A stretch of DNA of 64,000 bases from Actinomycetes bacterium (GTDB lineage: Bacteria > Actinomycetota > Thermoleophilia > BMS3ABIN01). Positions 18,054 to 26,629 of the stretch are shown here, in pieces. Both the position numbers and the translations under genes were made by a program. The DNA is taken from positions 158,662-222,661 of the forward strand of contig JAJYXB010000008.1 of assembly GCA_021791195.1 (NCBI GenBank). The letters run 5' to 3'. The notes below the pieces were generated by a model. It had not been told where the DNA came from. It saw nothing but the letters and a program-made list of their open reading frames with translations, and did no database searches. The first letter of the stretch is position 1. The number at the start of each line of letters is the position of its first letter.

Positions 18054-19387
18054 CTTTCAGGGTTCTGATAGCGGAGGATGAGGAAATCACCCGCAATCAT
18101 CTCGCCGATGTGCTGCGCGACGAAGGCTTCGACGTAGTCAGCACAGGAAACGGTCTTGATGCGCTAAATGAGATCAGGTCAAGTGACTTTGATATCCTCA
18201 TCGCCGACATCAAGATGCCCAGGATGGATGGGCTGGAACTGCTCTCGCAGGTGAAGAAGGTCTCGCCCGAGACCGAAGTGCTGATCGTCACCGGCTTCGG
18301 CAGCATCAACTCGGCGGTCGATGCCATCAAGAAAGGCGCTTTCGATTACCTGCCCAAGCCATTCGACCTGGATGAGCTGATCCTGAAGGTGCGCAAGGTC
18401 CAGGAACAGAATGAGCTCAGGCAGGAGAACGTCGCCCTGCGCACCTCGCTGAACATGGAGAAGAAGATCGACGTGATCGCCGAGAGCAAAGGCATGAAAA
18501 AAGTGCTCGAGGTGATCGACGGCATCAGGGAATCAGACTGCAACGTCCTTCTGACCGGCGAGAGCGGCGTGGGCAAGAATCTGCTGGCCAAGGTCATTCA
18601 CTATTCCAGCCCCCGCAGCGAGCGGCCGTTCCTGTCGCTCAACTGCGCCACCTTCTCCGAGGAACTGCTGGCCAGTGAGCTGTTCGGTCATGAGAAAGGC
18701 GCTTTCACCGGCGCTACGACGCAGAAGCCGGGCCTGATGAAGATCGCCGATCACGGTACGCTCTTTTTTGATGAGATCACCGAGATGGCGCCAAATCTGC
18801 AGGCGAAGCTGCTGAAGGCGATCGAGGAACGTGAATTCTACCGCGTCGGCGGCACCAAGCCGGTGCGCGTGGATGCGCGCTTTATCGCCGCCACCAACCA
18901 GCGCATCGACCAGGCGATCGCGCAGGGAACGTTCCGCAAGGATCTCTATTACCGCCTCAATGTCATGGAGATATATGTGCCGCCCCTGCGCGAGCGCAAG
19001 AGTGACATCACGCCGCTGAGCCGCTTCTTTTTGCGCAAGCATTCGCGCGAGTACGGCAAGAAGATCAAGAAGTTCACCAAGGATGCGCTTGACGTGCTCA
19101 GGCGCTATAGCTACCCTGGCAACGTGCGCGAGCTGGAGAATATCATCGAGCGCGCCGTCATCCTGGAAAAGGGTCCCTACATCACCGCTGAATCGCTGCC
19201 TCAGTCGCTCCTGATGTTCCAGATCGAAACGACGCTGGAGCCGGACAAGGTGAAATCCCTCGCCGAGATCAACAAGGAATACGTGCATTCGGTCCTGGAG
19301 ATGTTCGGCGGCAACAAGTCCGAAGCCTCGCGGGTGCTGGGCGTTTCGCGCACGAGCCTCTGGCGGATGCTCAAAGAAGAGGAATAG
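18050..19387 (+). CDS. NtrC-family sigma-54-dependent response regulator
   Basis: A 445-residue enhancer-binding protein: a receiver (about 1-120, phospho-Asp in ILIADIKMPRMDG), an AAA+ sigma-54 activation domain (about 135-375) with Walker A GESGVGKN, the sigma-54 contact loop EKGAFTGA, Walker B GTLFFDEI and an R-finger region, and a C-terminal Fis-type helix-turn-helix (GGNKSEASRVLGVSRTSLWRML). All key motifs are intact, so the genome must encode RpoN. Its target is probably the near-perfect sigma-54 promoter 150 bases downstream. It is translationally coupled to the kinase. Confidence 0.97.
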   Translation: MTFRVLIAEDEEITRNHLADVLRDEGFDVVSTGNGLDALNEIRSSDFDILIADIKMPRMDGLELLSQVKKVSPETEVLIVTGFGSINSAVDAIKKGAFDYLPKPFDLDELILKVRKVQEQNELRQENVALRTSLNMEKKIDVIAESKGMKKVLEVIDGIRESDCNVLLTGESGVGKNLLAKVIHYSSPRSERPFLSLNCATFSEELLASELFGHEKGAFTGATTQKPGLMKIADHGTLFFDEITEMAPNLQAKLLKAIEEREFYRVGGTKPVRVDARFIAATNQRIDQAIAQGTFRKDLYYRLNVMEIYVPPLRERKSDITPLSRFFLRKHSREYGKKIKKFTKDALDVLRRYSYPGNVRELENIIERAVILEKGPYITAESLPQSLLMFQIETTLEPDKVKSLAEINKEYVHSVLEMFGGNKSEASRVLGVSRTSLWRMLKEEE

Positions 19388-19442
19388 CGCCGGCTCCCGC
19401 TCAACCCGGTGGGAGTCCCGGGGCTTGCCCCCGACGTTCACC

Positions 19443-19463
19443 TGCGTTTCCCGTTGAAACACA
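19443..19463. promoter_or_regulatory. candidate enhancer (upstream activating) dyad
   Basis: TGCGTTTC-ccgtt-GAAACACA: an interrupted inverted repeat matching at 7 of 8 positions per arm. Its centre is about 110 bases before the predicted sigma-54 start, the usual distance for an NtrC-type binding site. The assignment to the adjacent regulator is inference. Confidence 0.55.
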
Positions 19464-19515
19464 TTTTCCTCGCCGGCGCCGGTCCCTTGGCGGCGTCTGA
19501 CCGTAAAAATCCCTT

Positions 19516-19531
19516 AATTAGCAGGCTAATT
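19516..19531. promoter_or_regulatory. palindrome adjoining the sigma-54 promoter
   Basis: AATTAGC-ag-GCTAATT, a perfect 7-bp inverted repeat ending 8 bases before the -24 element. It is too close for a classical enhancer, so it may bind a second regulator or a bending protein. Confidence 0.5.
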
Positions 19532-19538
19532 GTATAGT

Positions 19539-19554
19539 TGGCACGGATCTTGCT
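19539..19554 (+). promoter_or_regulatory. sigma-54 promoter (-24/-12)
   Basis: TGGCAC-N5-TTGCT matches the RpoN consensus at every conserved position, including GG and GC with 10 bases between. It lies 26 bases upstream of the Usp-like gene, whose ribosome site is AAAAAAGGAGG, and directly downstream of a sigma-54 activator gene. Confidence 0.92.
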
Positions 19555-19580
19555 CCTATTATTAAAAAAGGAGGAAGGTC

Positions 19581-20105
19581 ATGTCAACACAGGAACTGAT
19601 ATATGTAGCGTACAGGGACGAACATCTCGATGATGAGCGGTCCGACCACGGCATCTCCTATGCCATCTACCTCTCCAAGGTGCTCAGCGAGACTTTGCGT
19701 GTGCTGCTGCTGAGTCCGCGCGGTTCCAGTAGCCGGTTCAACGACGTTGTTTCCTCCGTCGCTTCGGTCTCACCGTTCCCCCACACGCAGGCGGACGCCG
19801 CCGCCGCCGAATGGGAGCACAGCAATTCCGAGGCGGCGGCGCTGGCAAAAGACTTCATGCTGAAGAAGTGCAGCAGCCAGGGCATCGCCGCCGATGTCCA
19901 CATCGGCCTGGAGGCCAACGCCGCGGAGATCATGCGCTTCCTGCGGCGGATGAAGGTGCACCTCGTGCTGCTCAGCCCCAGAGTCACGGAGACCAGGCAT
20001 ATCCACAAGCGGCTGGTGAAGTCTTCTCCGCGGCCGGTCGTGACCATGGCCCGCGGCGCCGCCTATCCGGCGCTCGGCGCACAGGCGGATGCCGGCATTG
20101 TTTGA
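19581..20105 (+). CDS. universal-stress-protein-like protein, sigma-54 controlled
   Basis: A 174-residue alpha/beta protein with a Usp-like strand-helix layout: YVAYRDEHLDDE at the first strand, a long Ala-rich helix, then VHIGLEANAAEIMRFLRR and VHLVLLSP. The terminal ATP-binding G-x2-G-x9-G signature is absent, replaced by TRHIHKRLVKSSPRPVVTM, so nucleotide binding is doubtful. It is the first gene after the sigma-54 promoter and overlaps the next gene by 17 bases. The Usp assignment is by fold pattern only. Confidence 0.75.
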   Translation: MSTQELIYVAYRDEHLDDERSDHGISYAIYLSKVLSETLRVLLLSPRGSSSRFNDVVSSVASVSPFPHTQADAAAAEWEHSNSEAAALAKDFMLKKCSSQGIAADVHIGLEANAAEIMRFLRRMKVHLVLLSPRVTETRHIHKRLVKSSPRPVVTMARGAAYPALGAQADAGIV

Positions 20106-21714
20106 CCGGCTGCTCGACAATCACATCGTCGGCAGGGACGAGTTGGAGACGGCCCGCGCAGAGGCCGAAGCCAGCGGCCACCCGCTGGAACAGGTGCTGC
20201 TGGAGAAAGGCGTCCCCAAGCATGAGATCCTGAACGGCCTTTCTGAGCACTTCGGCGTGCCCTGGGTCGAGTACGACGAAGACCTGATGGTTTCGGCCGC
20301 GATCATGAAGCAAATCGACCCCGAGCAGCTCAAGCGAAGCCTATGGCTGCCCATCGCCATCAGCGACAGCCACGCCGAGGTCATCGCCAGCCGGCCGGAC
20401 GATCCGAAGGTGCTTGCCCAGATCAAAAGCATGCTCGGGGTCGGCGCAGTCGACTTCCGCGTCGCCCTTCCAGGCGATGTGCTGCGCATCATCGAGAACA
20501 ACCAGGACCTGAATCCGGGCTTTCCGCCGGAAGCGGGCAGAACACCGCTGGCCAAGACCCGGACGTATCTGGCCGGAACGCGTTCCACGCTGGCCATCCA
20601 GCGCACATCGATGGCCAAGGCCAGGACGGCGTTGGCCTTCCTCCGCACCGGGATTTCCTCGATCACGATCGGAGTGGTCCTGATCACGCTGTTCGGCGGC
20701 GGCTTTTTTCTGCCGCTGGAAATGCTGCTGCTGGCAATCGGCGTGTATGCGGTGATGGACGGCCTCATCTGGTATGTCCCGGCCAGAGGCCAGGCGCTGA
20801 AGAACCAGAGTTACGCCGAACCGGCGAATGACGGCGGCGGCATGAGCGTACTTTCCACCCGCAACGAGGTCGCCGGCCCCGAATTCGTCCGTTCCGGAAC
20901 CCTTACCGGAGCCGTTGACCAGAGGCGGGGCTGGCGCCGGCTTTCACCGGTGATGCGCCGCCGCTTCCTCGCCAGCGACCGCACCGACCTGGCGGAAGGG
21001 CGCACGGTCAACGCCTCTTTGCGCACCACCATGGCGCAGGCCCGGACCGGCCTGGCCTTTGCCCGCACCGGCGTGGCCTTCGGCGGCCTGGGACTGGGCC
21101 TGCTGAAGAAGTTTCCCAGCGTCAGCTGGTCCTATTTTGACTTTTTCCTCATCCTTGCCGGAACGTTCATGGTGCTCGAAGGCTTCTACTGGTACCTGCC
21201 AGGATACCGCGCCGGCAGGGACGGTCTGCGCAGCTTCATCGCCGCCCTTCATGAAGACACGATCTGGGACGAGGTTTTTCCACCGCTGCACCGGCTGCGG
21301 GAACAAGCCCCGCCGGTCAGCGCGGCGCAGGCTCCCGGCATCTGGGGCACCACGGGTCTGGCGCTGGAACGGACGGTTCTGGCGGAGCGGCGCAACCTGA
21401 TGTCACGGCTGCGGACGGTGATGGCCTACTCGCGCACGGGGCTGGCCTTCATCCGCACCGGCATGAGCATCGCCGGCGTAGGCGCGACTTTGTTCGTGCT
21501 GCTGCTGCCGAACAGCCTGGGCTGGAAGGTGACGCCGGTCATCCTGATCGCCACCGGGCTCTTTCTGGCCGGGGACGGCCTGCGCTGGTCCCTGGGCACA
21601 GAGAAGGTCTGGCGGGAATATCCTTTCTGCCGGGGCGAGTTCGAGATCCAGCTGCCGGATTACGGCAAGCCGGCGCGGAAGTGGGGCAGGGTGGTGTTTG
21701 ATGATGAACTCTAG
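20089..21714 (+). CDS. MshEN-like domain with three tandem DUF202-like membrane modules
   Basis: A 541-residue protein. Residues 1-140 resemble the N-terminal domain of type II secretion ATPases (GSPII_E_N/MshEN: HPLEQVLLEKGVPKHEIL, LSEHFGVPWVEYDED), a domain that can bind cyclic di-GMP. Then come three modules, each an Arg heptad array followed by two or three membrane helices, like DUF202/YidH proteins. Arginines recur exactly every 7 residues: 151-186 (six), 291-326 (six), 428-456 (five), with pattern R-[TN]-x-[LM]-A-x-x ending in RTG. There is no ATPase domain. The function is unknown; a membrane-bound stress or second-messenger receptor is conceivable (inference). The start overlaps the previous gene. 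Confidence 0.85.
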   Translation: MPALFDRLLDNHIVGRDELETARAEAEASGHPLEQVLLEKGVPKHEILNGLSEHFGVPWVEYDEDLMVSAAIMKQIDPEQLKRSLWLPIAISDSHAEVIASRPDDPKVLAQIKSMLGVGAVDFRVALPGDVLRIIENNQDLNPGFPPEAGRTPLAKTRTYLAGTRSTLAIQRTSMAKARTALAFLRTGISSITIGVVLITLFGGGFFLPLEMLLLAIGVYAVMDGLIWYVPARGQALKNQSYAEPANDGGGMSVLSTRNEVAGPEFVRSGTLTGAVDQRRGWRRLSPVMRRRFLASDRTDLAEGRTVNASLRTTMAQARTGLAFARTGVAFGGLGLGLLKKFPSVSWSYFDFFLILAGTFMVLEGFYWYLPGYRAGRDGLRSFIAALHEDTIWDEVFPPLHRLREQAPPVSAAQAPGIWGTTGLALERTVLAERRNLMSRLRTVMAYSRTGLAFIRTGMSIAGVGATLFVLLLPNSLGWKVTPVILIATGLFLAGDGLRWSLGTEKVWREYPFCRGEFEIQLPDYGKPARKWGRVVFDDEL

Positions 21715-22948
21715 GCAGATGATCACTTATCGCCGCCTGGTCAAAGACGGTCATATCAGCAAGGAGCGGCTGGAGACGGCCTGCGCCTCCGCCAGCGAAC
21801 GCGATGCGGAGATCGAGACCGTGCTCATGGACGAATATGGCGTGCCAAAAAAGGCACTGCTGGACGCGCTGGCCGAGGAATTCGGCTTCCCCGCCATCGA
21901 GTTCGACGAGCGCCTGCCAGTGCCGCCCGAGCTGCTCGAAGGGCTGGAGCCCGACAGACTCCGGCGGGAGCCGATGTTTCCGCTCATCCTCGAGAACGGG
22001 AAAGTGATCGCGGCGCTTAACGATCCCGGTTCGCCGGTGGCGCGCGAAGAGATCGACCGGTTTGTCAACGGCCCTTATACGCTCAGGGTCAGCCTGGTGA
22101 TGGAGATCCTCTGGTACATGCAGGATTATCTCAACGACCATCCCGGACGCATCATCGGCACCGAGCGTACCGGCCTCGCCTTCTGGCGCAACACGATGGC
22201 AGCCTGGCGGACGCGGATGGCCTGTTACCGCACCGAGATGGCGCGCATGCGGACCTGGCAGGCGCTGATGCGCTGGGGCCTGGGCCTGATGACCCTGGCG
22301 ACGGCGTTCATCATCCTCGACTGGCGGACGGTAGATTCCCAGATCCTGATCTGGCTGACGGTGGGCGCCGGTATGGGGCTGGCCGGGTTCGGCACCTGGA
22401 AGTATTCCCACATGCGGCGGTTCATGATGCGCATGCCCCGCCCGCAGACGCTGGCCGAGGTAACCTCGGCCACGACCGTCTTCCTGGAACGATACCATGT
22501 GGATGACGCGCCCCAGCCGCGGACCAAGAACACGATGCTGTCACGCCTCAGCGATCTGCTGCCCACTTACAGCACCATTCTCAGGCCGGTGCCGGCCAGC
22601 CGCGAGCGCACCCACCTGGCACGGGAACGTAACATTCTGGCCGCACAGCGAACCATCGCCGGCTGCTACCGGACGATGTATGCCCGTGCCCGTACCGGCC
22701 TGGGGTTCATCCGCACCGGAATCACCTTTTTGAGCATCGGCTTGGGCCTGGTCAAGATTTACGAGCTTCGTACTGCCGGGCTCATGGGCATACTGCTCGC
22801 GGTTGCCGGCGCGCTGATGGCGATCGACGGGGTCATCTGGTACTACCCGGCGCGCAAGGAGGAACCGGATCTCGGCAGGCTGCTCAGCGAGCCGGCTCCG
22901 GAAAGTTACGCCGACACGGCGCCGGAACAGCTGCTCGATTCGGCTTGA
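21698..22948 (+). CDS. MshEN-like domain with two tandem DUF202-like membrane modules
   Basis: A 416-residue paralogue of the preceding gene. Numbered from TTG 21698; ATGs at 21701 and 21704 are likelier starts. Residues about 10-145 are MshEN-like (ETVLMDEYGVPKKALLDAL, LAEEFGFPAIEFDE). Two modules follow, with arginines at 157, 164, 171, 178, 185, 192 and at 304, 311, 318, 325, 332, 339, again strictly every seven residues, each leading into membrane helices. The start overlaps the upstream stop, so the two proteins are translationally coupled and probably work together. The tail is acidic. Confidence 0.85.
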   Translation: MMMNSRQMITYRRLVKDGHISKERLETACASASERDAEIETVLMDEYGVPKKALLDALAEEFGFPAIEFDERLPVPPELLEGLEPDRLRREPMFPLILENGKVIAALNDPGSPVAREEIDRFVNGPYTLRVSLVMEILWYMQDYLNDHPGRIIGTERTGLAFWRNTMAAWRTRMACYRTEMARMRTWQALMRWGLGLMTLATAFIILDWRTVDSQILIWLTVGAGMGLAGFGTWKYSHMRRFMMRMPRPQTLAEVTSATTVFLERYHVDDAPQPRTKNTMLSRLSDLLPTYSTILRPVPASRERTHLARERNILAAQRTIAGCYRTMYARARTGLGFIRTGITFLSIGLGLVKIYELRTAGLMGILLAVAGALMAIDGVIWYYPARKEEPDLGRLLSEPAPESYADTAPEQLLDSA

Positions 22949-23081
22949 TGCTCGATTCGGTTCAGGCGTTTTCGCTATAATCTTCCTGGCGATTCAGGGC
23001 CGCCAAATCCGCAGGGCCGCAAGTTCTTCCTGTCCGCTGGCGCGGGCAGGCAACCTGACACGTGAACAGACGGGAAGTCGC

Positions 23082-23450
23082 ATGAGCTACAGGGTAATGA
23101 TCATCGATGATGAGAAGATCGCCGCTGATATGACCAGGGTTTCGCTCGAGGACGAGGGCTACGAAGTGGAGACATTCGCCGACGGCGCGTCCGCCCTGGC
23201 AAGGCTGAAGGAAACTCCCTTCGACGTCGTCATCACCGACCTGAAGATGAAAGGGCTGGACGGGTTCGACGTCCTCAACAAGATCAGGGAAACCGGCTCG
23301 GGCGCCAAGGTGATCATGGTCACCGCTTTTGCCAACCTCGACATCGCCATCGAGGCGATCAAGGGTGACGCATTCGATTTCTTCACCAAGCCGGTGAAGC
23401 TGAAAGAGTTGAAGGCTTCGGTCAGGAAAGCGGTGCAGGGAGAAGGCTAG
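23082..23450 (+). CDS. single-domain response regulator
   Basis: A 122-residue CheY-like receiver with no output domain. The acidic pair IIDDEK, phospho-acceptor VVITDLKMKG, Thr in MVTAFA and Lys in FTKPVK are all intact. It lies 133 bases after the DUF202 genes in the same direction and likely belongs to the same signalling locus, acting through protein contact or as a phosphate sink for the kinase at 16464. Its stop overlaps the end of the convergent adenine deaminase gene. Confidence 0.93.
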   Translation: MSYRVMIIDDEKIAADMTRVSLEDEGYEVETFADGASALARLKETPFDVVITDLKMKGLDGFDVLNKIRETGSGAKVIMVTAFANLDIAIEAIKGDAFDFFTKPVKLKELKASVRKAVQGEG

Positions 23451-25120
23451 CCGCTCCGCGGGCCCGCATCAGCGCGTCCTTGAACGAACAGTTCCACGAT
23501 CCGGAACTGCTCCACGTCCACCAGTCCCCTGTCTGTGAGCTTGAGTTTCGGCACCACCGGCAGGGCCAAAAACGACATGGTGATGAACGGGTCCGGCAGG
23601 ATGCAGCCCAGCTCGGCGGCGGCAGCGATGGCCTGCCCGGCGCCGGCAGCGACCTCCGCCACCGGGCGGTCGGACATCAGGCCCGCCACCGGCAGCGCCA
23701 GCGACGCCAGCACCTCGCCCGCGGCGGCGACGGCGATACCGCCTCCCAGCCGCCTCAGCTCCCGGACCGCCACGCGGATGTCGTCATCGCTGACTCCCGC
23801 CGCGATGATGTTGTGTGAATCGTGCGCGACCGTGCTGGCCAGGGCGCCAGACTTCAGCCCGAGGCCGTGGACGAAACCGATGCCGACGTTACCGCTGGCG
23901 TGGTGGCGCTCGATGACCGTCAGCTTGAGGATGTCGCGGCCGGGGTCGGCAACGGCGAGGCCGTTCTCGATCAGCGGTTCGGTGCGCAGCTCTTCGGTGA
24001 CGATCTGCTGCGGCACGATGCCGATCACGCGCAGGCGGCCGCCGGGCGCGGGCGCGGGGACTCCCAGGTCTTCCAGGCTGTCAATGTCGATGTTGACGGT
24101 GTCGTGGATGACGCCTCCGGGCGCCGGCGAGTCGAAGCCGGCAGCGCGGCCGTCGCGGGCGACCTCCCTGCCATCCTTAAAGACGCGCGATACCGTCACC
24201 GCCTTAAGGTCATCCAGCACCAGCAGGTCGGCGGCATAGCCGGGGGCCACGGCCCCCACCCGGTCCAGGCCATAGTGGACCGCGGTGTTGAGCGTCGCCA
24301 TCCGGATTGCCGTTACCGGCGGCACTCCTTCGCCGATCGCCAGCCGCACCAGATAGTTTATGTGCCCTTCGGCCAGCAGGTCGCCGGGGTGGCGGTCGTC
24401 GGTCACCAGGCTGAAATGGTGCGAGTTGCCGGCGTCCACAACGCCGATCAGTTCCCGCAGGTTCCGGGCGGTCGAGCCCTCGCGCAAATGGATGTGCATC
24501 CCTGCCCGCAGCTTCTCCAGCGCTTCGGCGGCGGTAACGCATTCATGCTCGGAGCTGATGCCGGCGCCGGCGTAGGCGGCCAGATCCTTGCCGCTCAGGC
24601 CGGGGGCATGACCGTCGACACGGCGGCCGCCGGCCACCGCCAGCTTGGCCATCACCTCCGGGTCGCCGGCCAGCACGCCGGGGTAATCCATCATCTCCGC
24701 GATGCCGATCACCCGCTCCCGGCCGATCAGCCGCGCCAGCGCGGCGCTGTCCAGCCTCGCGCCGGCGGTCTCCATGGCGGTGGTAGGCACACACGACGGC
24801 AGCATCACATAGAAAGTCACGGGCAGGCCGTGGCTGGACTCCAGCATGTACTCGATGCCCGCTTCCCCGAGCACGTTGGCGATCTCGTGAGGATCGATGA
24901 CCACGGCGGTCGTGCCCAGCGGGATGACGGCGCGGGCGAACTCCGGCGGGGTCAGCATCGTGCTCTCAACATGGATGTGCCCGTCGATGAAGCCCGGGCA
25001 GACAAAGCGCCCTTCCAGATCGATGACTTCGGCGGCGTCGTAATCGCCCAGGCCCGCCACCCGGCCCCGGTGCAGCGCGATGCCGGTCTGGACGATGGCG
25101 CCCGAGAACACGTCGATCAC
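23447..25120 (-). CDS. ade: adenine deaminase
   Basis: Amidohydrolase-superfamily metalloenzyme converting adenine to hypoxanthine in purine salvage. Metal-ligand motifs are present: PGFIDGHIHVEST, DPHEIANV, DGHAPGLSG and SLVTDDRHP. The C-terminal Ade domain has VAHDSHNIIAAG. The coordinates use the first standard start (GTG, 25120), giving 557 residues. Homologous-looking sequence (ELIEVARGLRAAQLTLKNAR) continues in frame upstream to about 25201, where an AGAGGTGG ribosome site precedes an ATC codon, so the real N-terminus is probably about 27 residues longer. It is downstream of the glutaredoxin-reductase gene. Confidence 0.94.
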   Translation of the reverse strand: MIDVFSGAIVQTGIALHRGRVAGLGDYDAAEVIDLEGRFVCPGFIDGHIHVESTMLTPPEFARAVIPLGTTAVVIDPHEIANVLGEAGIEYMLESSHGLPVTFYVMLPSCVPTTAMETAGARLDSAALARLIGRERVIGIAEMMDYPGVLAGDPEVMAKLAVAGGRRVDGHAPGLSGKDLAAYAGAGISSEHECVTAAEALEKLRAGMHIHLREGSTARNLRELIGVVDAGNSHHFSLVTDDRHPGDLLAEGHINYLVRLAIGEGVPPVTAIRMATLNTAVHYGLDRVGAVAPGYAADLLVLDDLKAVTVSRVFKDGREVARDGRAAGFDSPAPGGVIHDTVNIDIDSLEDLGVPAPAPGGRLRVIGIVPQQIVTEELRTEPLIENGLAVADPGRDILKLTVIERHHASGNVGIGFVHGLGLKSGALASTVAHDSHNIIAAGVSDDDIRVAVRELRRLGGGIAVAAAGEVLASLALPVAGLMSDRPVAEVAAGAGQAIAAAAELGCILPDPFITMSFLALPVVPKLKLTDRGLVDVEQFRIVELFVQGRADAGPRSG

Positions 25121-25272
25121 CCTGGCGTTCTTCAGCGTCAGCTGCGCCGCCCTGAGCCCGCGGGCGACCTCGATCAGTTCCTGGTCCTGCTCGGCAGCGA
25201 TTGATCCACCTCTTTTGGTTTTCCCGGCTGCGCCGGCGGATGCAGATAAACCCGGCTGATAAACGCCCGGAT

Positions 25273-26487
25273 TCAGCGCCGCGTCAACAGGTACTCCTGC
25301 GCCGACAGCGCCGCCTTGGCGCCCTCGCCCGCGGCGACGACGATCTGCTTGTCGCGCACCTGGGTGACGTCACCGGCGGCAAAGACGCCGGGGACGCCGG
25401 TCCGGCATTCACAGTCGACCTCGATCTCGCCGTGGCGGTTGAGCCGCACCAGGTCGACGGCGAAACCGGAGTTCGGCTGCAGGCCGATCTCGATGAAAAC
25501 AGCCCGGACCGGTATCTGCACTTGCTTGCCGCCGCCATCGGGCGCGATTGCAGCCGCTGTGACCTGCTTGCCGTCCCCGTCGATCGCCACCACGCGCCAG
25601 CCCAGGTGCATCCGGATGCGCGGCTCCGCCTGCGCCTTCCCCAGCAGTAGCTCATCGGCAGTAAATGGGGCGGGCGCGACCAGATGGACCTCCGAGCAGA
25701 GCGCGGCCAGCTCCAGCGCCGCCTGCATGCCGGAATTGCCGCCGCCGGCGACCATCACCGGCTCGCCGGCGTAAAGCGGCGCATCGCAGGTGGCGCAATA
25801 GCTTACGCCGCGGCCGGCATATTCCTGCTCGCCGGAAGCGTTCAGCAGCCGCGACCGCTTCCCGGTGGCGATGATCGCCGTCCGTCCGGTGAAGCGCCTG
25901 CCGGACTGGGTGGTCGCCTGCTTCATCCCTCCGGCTATCTCGAGCTTGACGACCTCCTCACCCTCCACCAGCGCCACGCCGCCGTAGCGGCGCACCTGGT
26001 CCTCGAACCGGGTCATCAGCTCCGGACCAGTGACGAACTGGAACCCCATGTAGTTCTCGATGCCGGCGGTAAGCGCCGGCTGGCCACCCAGCTGGTCAGC
26101 CACCAGCACAGCGCTCAGGCCTTTGCGGGCGATGTAGACCGCGGCGGTCATCGCCGCCGGACCGCCGCCGATGATGATCACGTCCCGGACCTCTTCGGTC
26201 ACGGGCGGCCGGGCGGGCGCGCGTCCCAGCTTGCGGTCGAAACCCCCCCTGGCGTCAAGCACAAGGAAATCCTCGTAGCCGCCGATGTATTCGTCGCCGA
26301 TGAATATCTGCGGCACGACGTTCTTGCCGGTCAGCCGGCGCATCTCTTCCAGCGCCATCAGGTTGCCGGCAATGTCAACCTCGTTGAATTCTACACCCCG
26401 CTCACGGAAGAGCGCCTTCAGCCTGCGGCAGAAAGGTCAACCAGGCGTGGTGTAAATCGTGACTTTTTTGTCCTGTTTTTCGTTCAT
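25273..26487 (-). CDS. glutaredoxin-thioredoxin reductase fusion, probable selenoprotein (UGA = Sec17)
   Basis: Read from the ATG at 26487 (GGCGG ribosome site), the frame contains one in-frame UGA at 26437-26439, then continues open to 25273, giving 404 residues. The UGA falls at the first position of the glutaredoxin redox motif: YTTPG-U-PFC, where CPFC is expected. Residues about 9-90 are glutaredoxin (VVPQIFIGDEYIGGYED substrate groove); about 100-400 are thioredoxin reductase with FAD motif IIIGGGPAAMTAA, redox pair CATC at 231-234, NADPH motif VAGGGNSGMQAALE and GVFAAGDV. The reductase may thus directly reduce its own selenol glutaredoxin. A hairpin downstream of UGA is compatible with SECIS. 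Without Sec, translation could begin only at 26358, losing the active site. Confidence 0.85.
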
Positions 26488-26570
26488 GAGTCCGCCTTCT
26501 GGCTATTTCTGCCCCGAATCCGCCCGGCGAAAACAGTGCCAGGGGTGGAAGAAGAGGCGGGCGCACCACG

Positions 26571-26600
26571 AAAAAGGGCGGCCGCAGCCGCCCTTAAAAA
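26571..26600 (-). terminator. Rho-independent terminator of the ferredoxin gene
   Basis: On the minus strand a 9-bp stem (26574-26582 with 26587-26595) with a TGCG loop, followed by TTTTT. It separates the ferredoxin transcript from the downstream selenoprotein gene. Confidence 0.85.
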
Positions 26601-26629
26601 GCACGAGGTCAAACACGGTTGTTCTTTAT

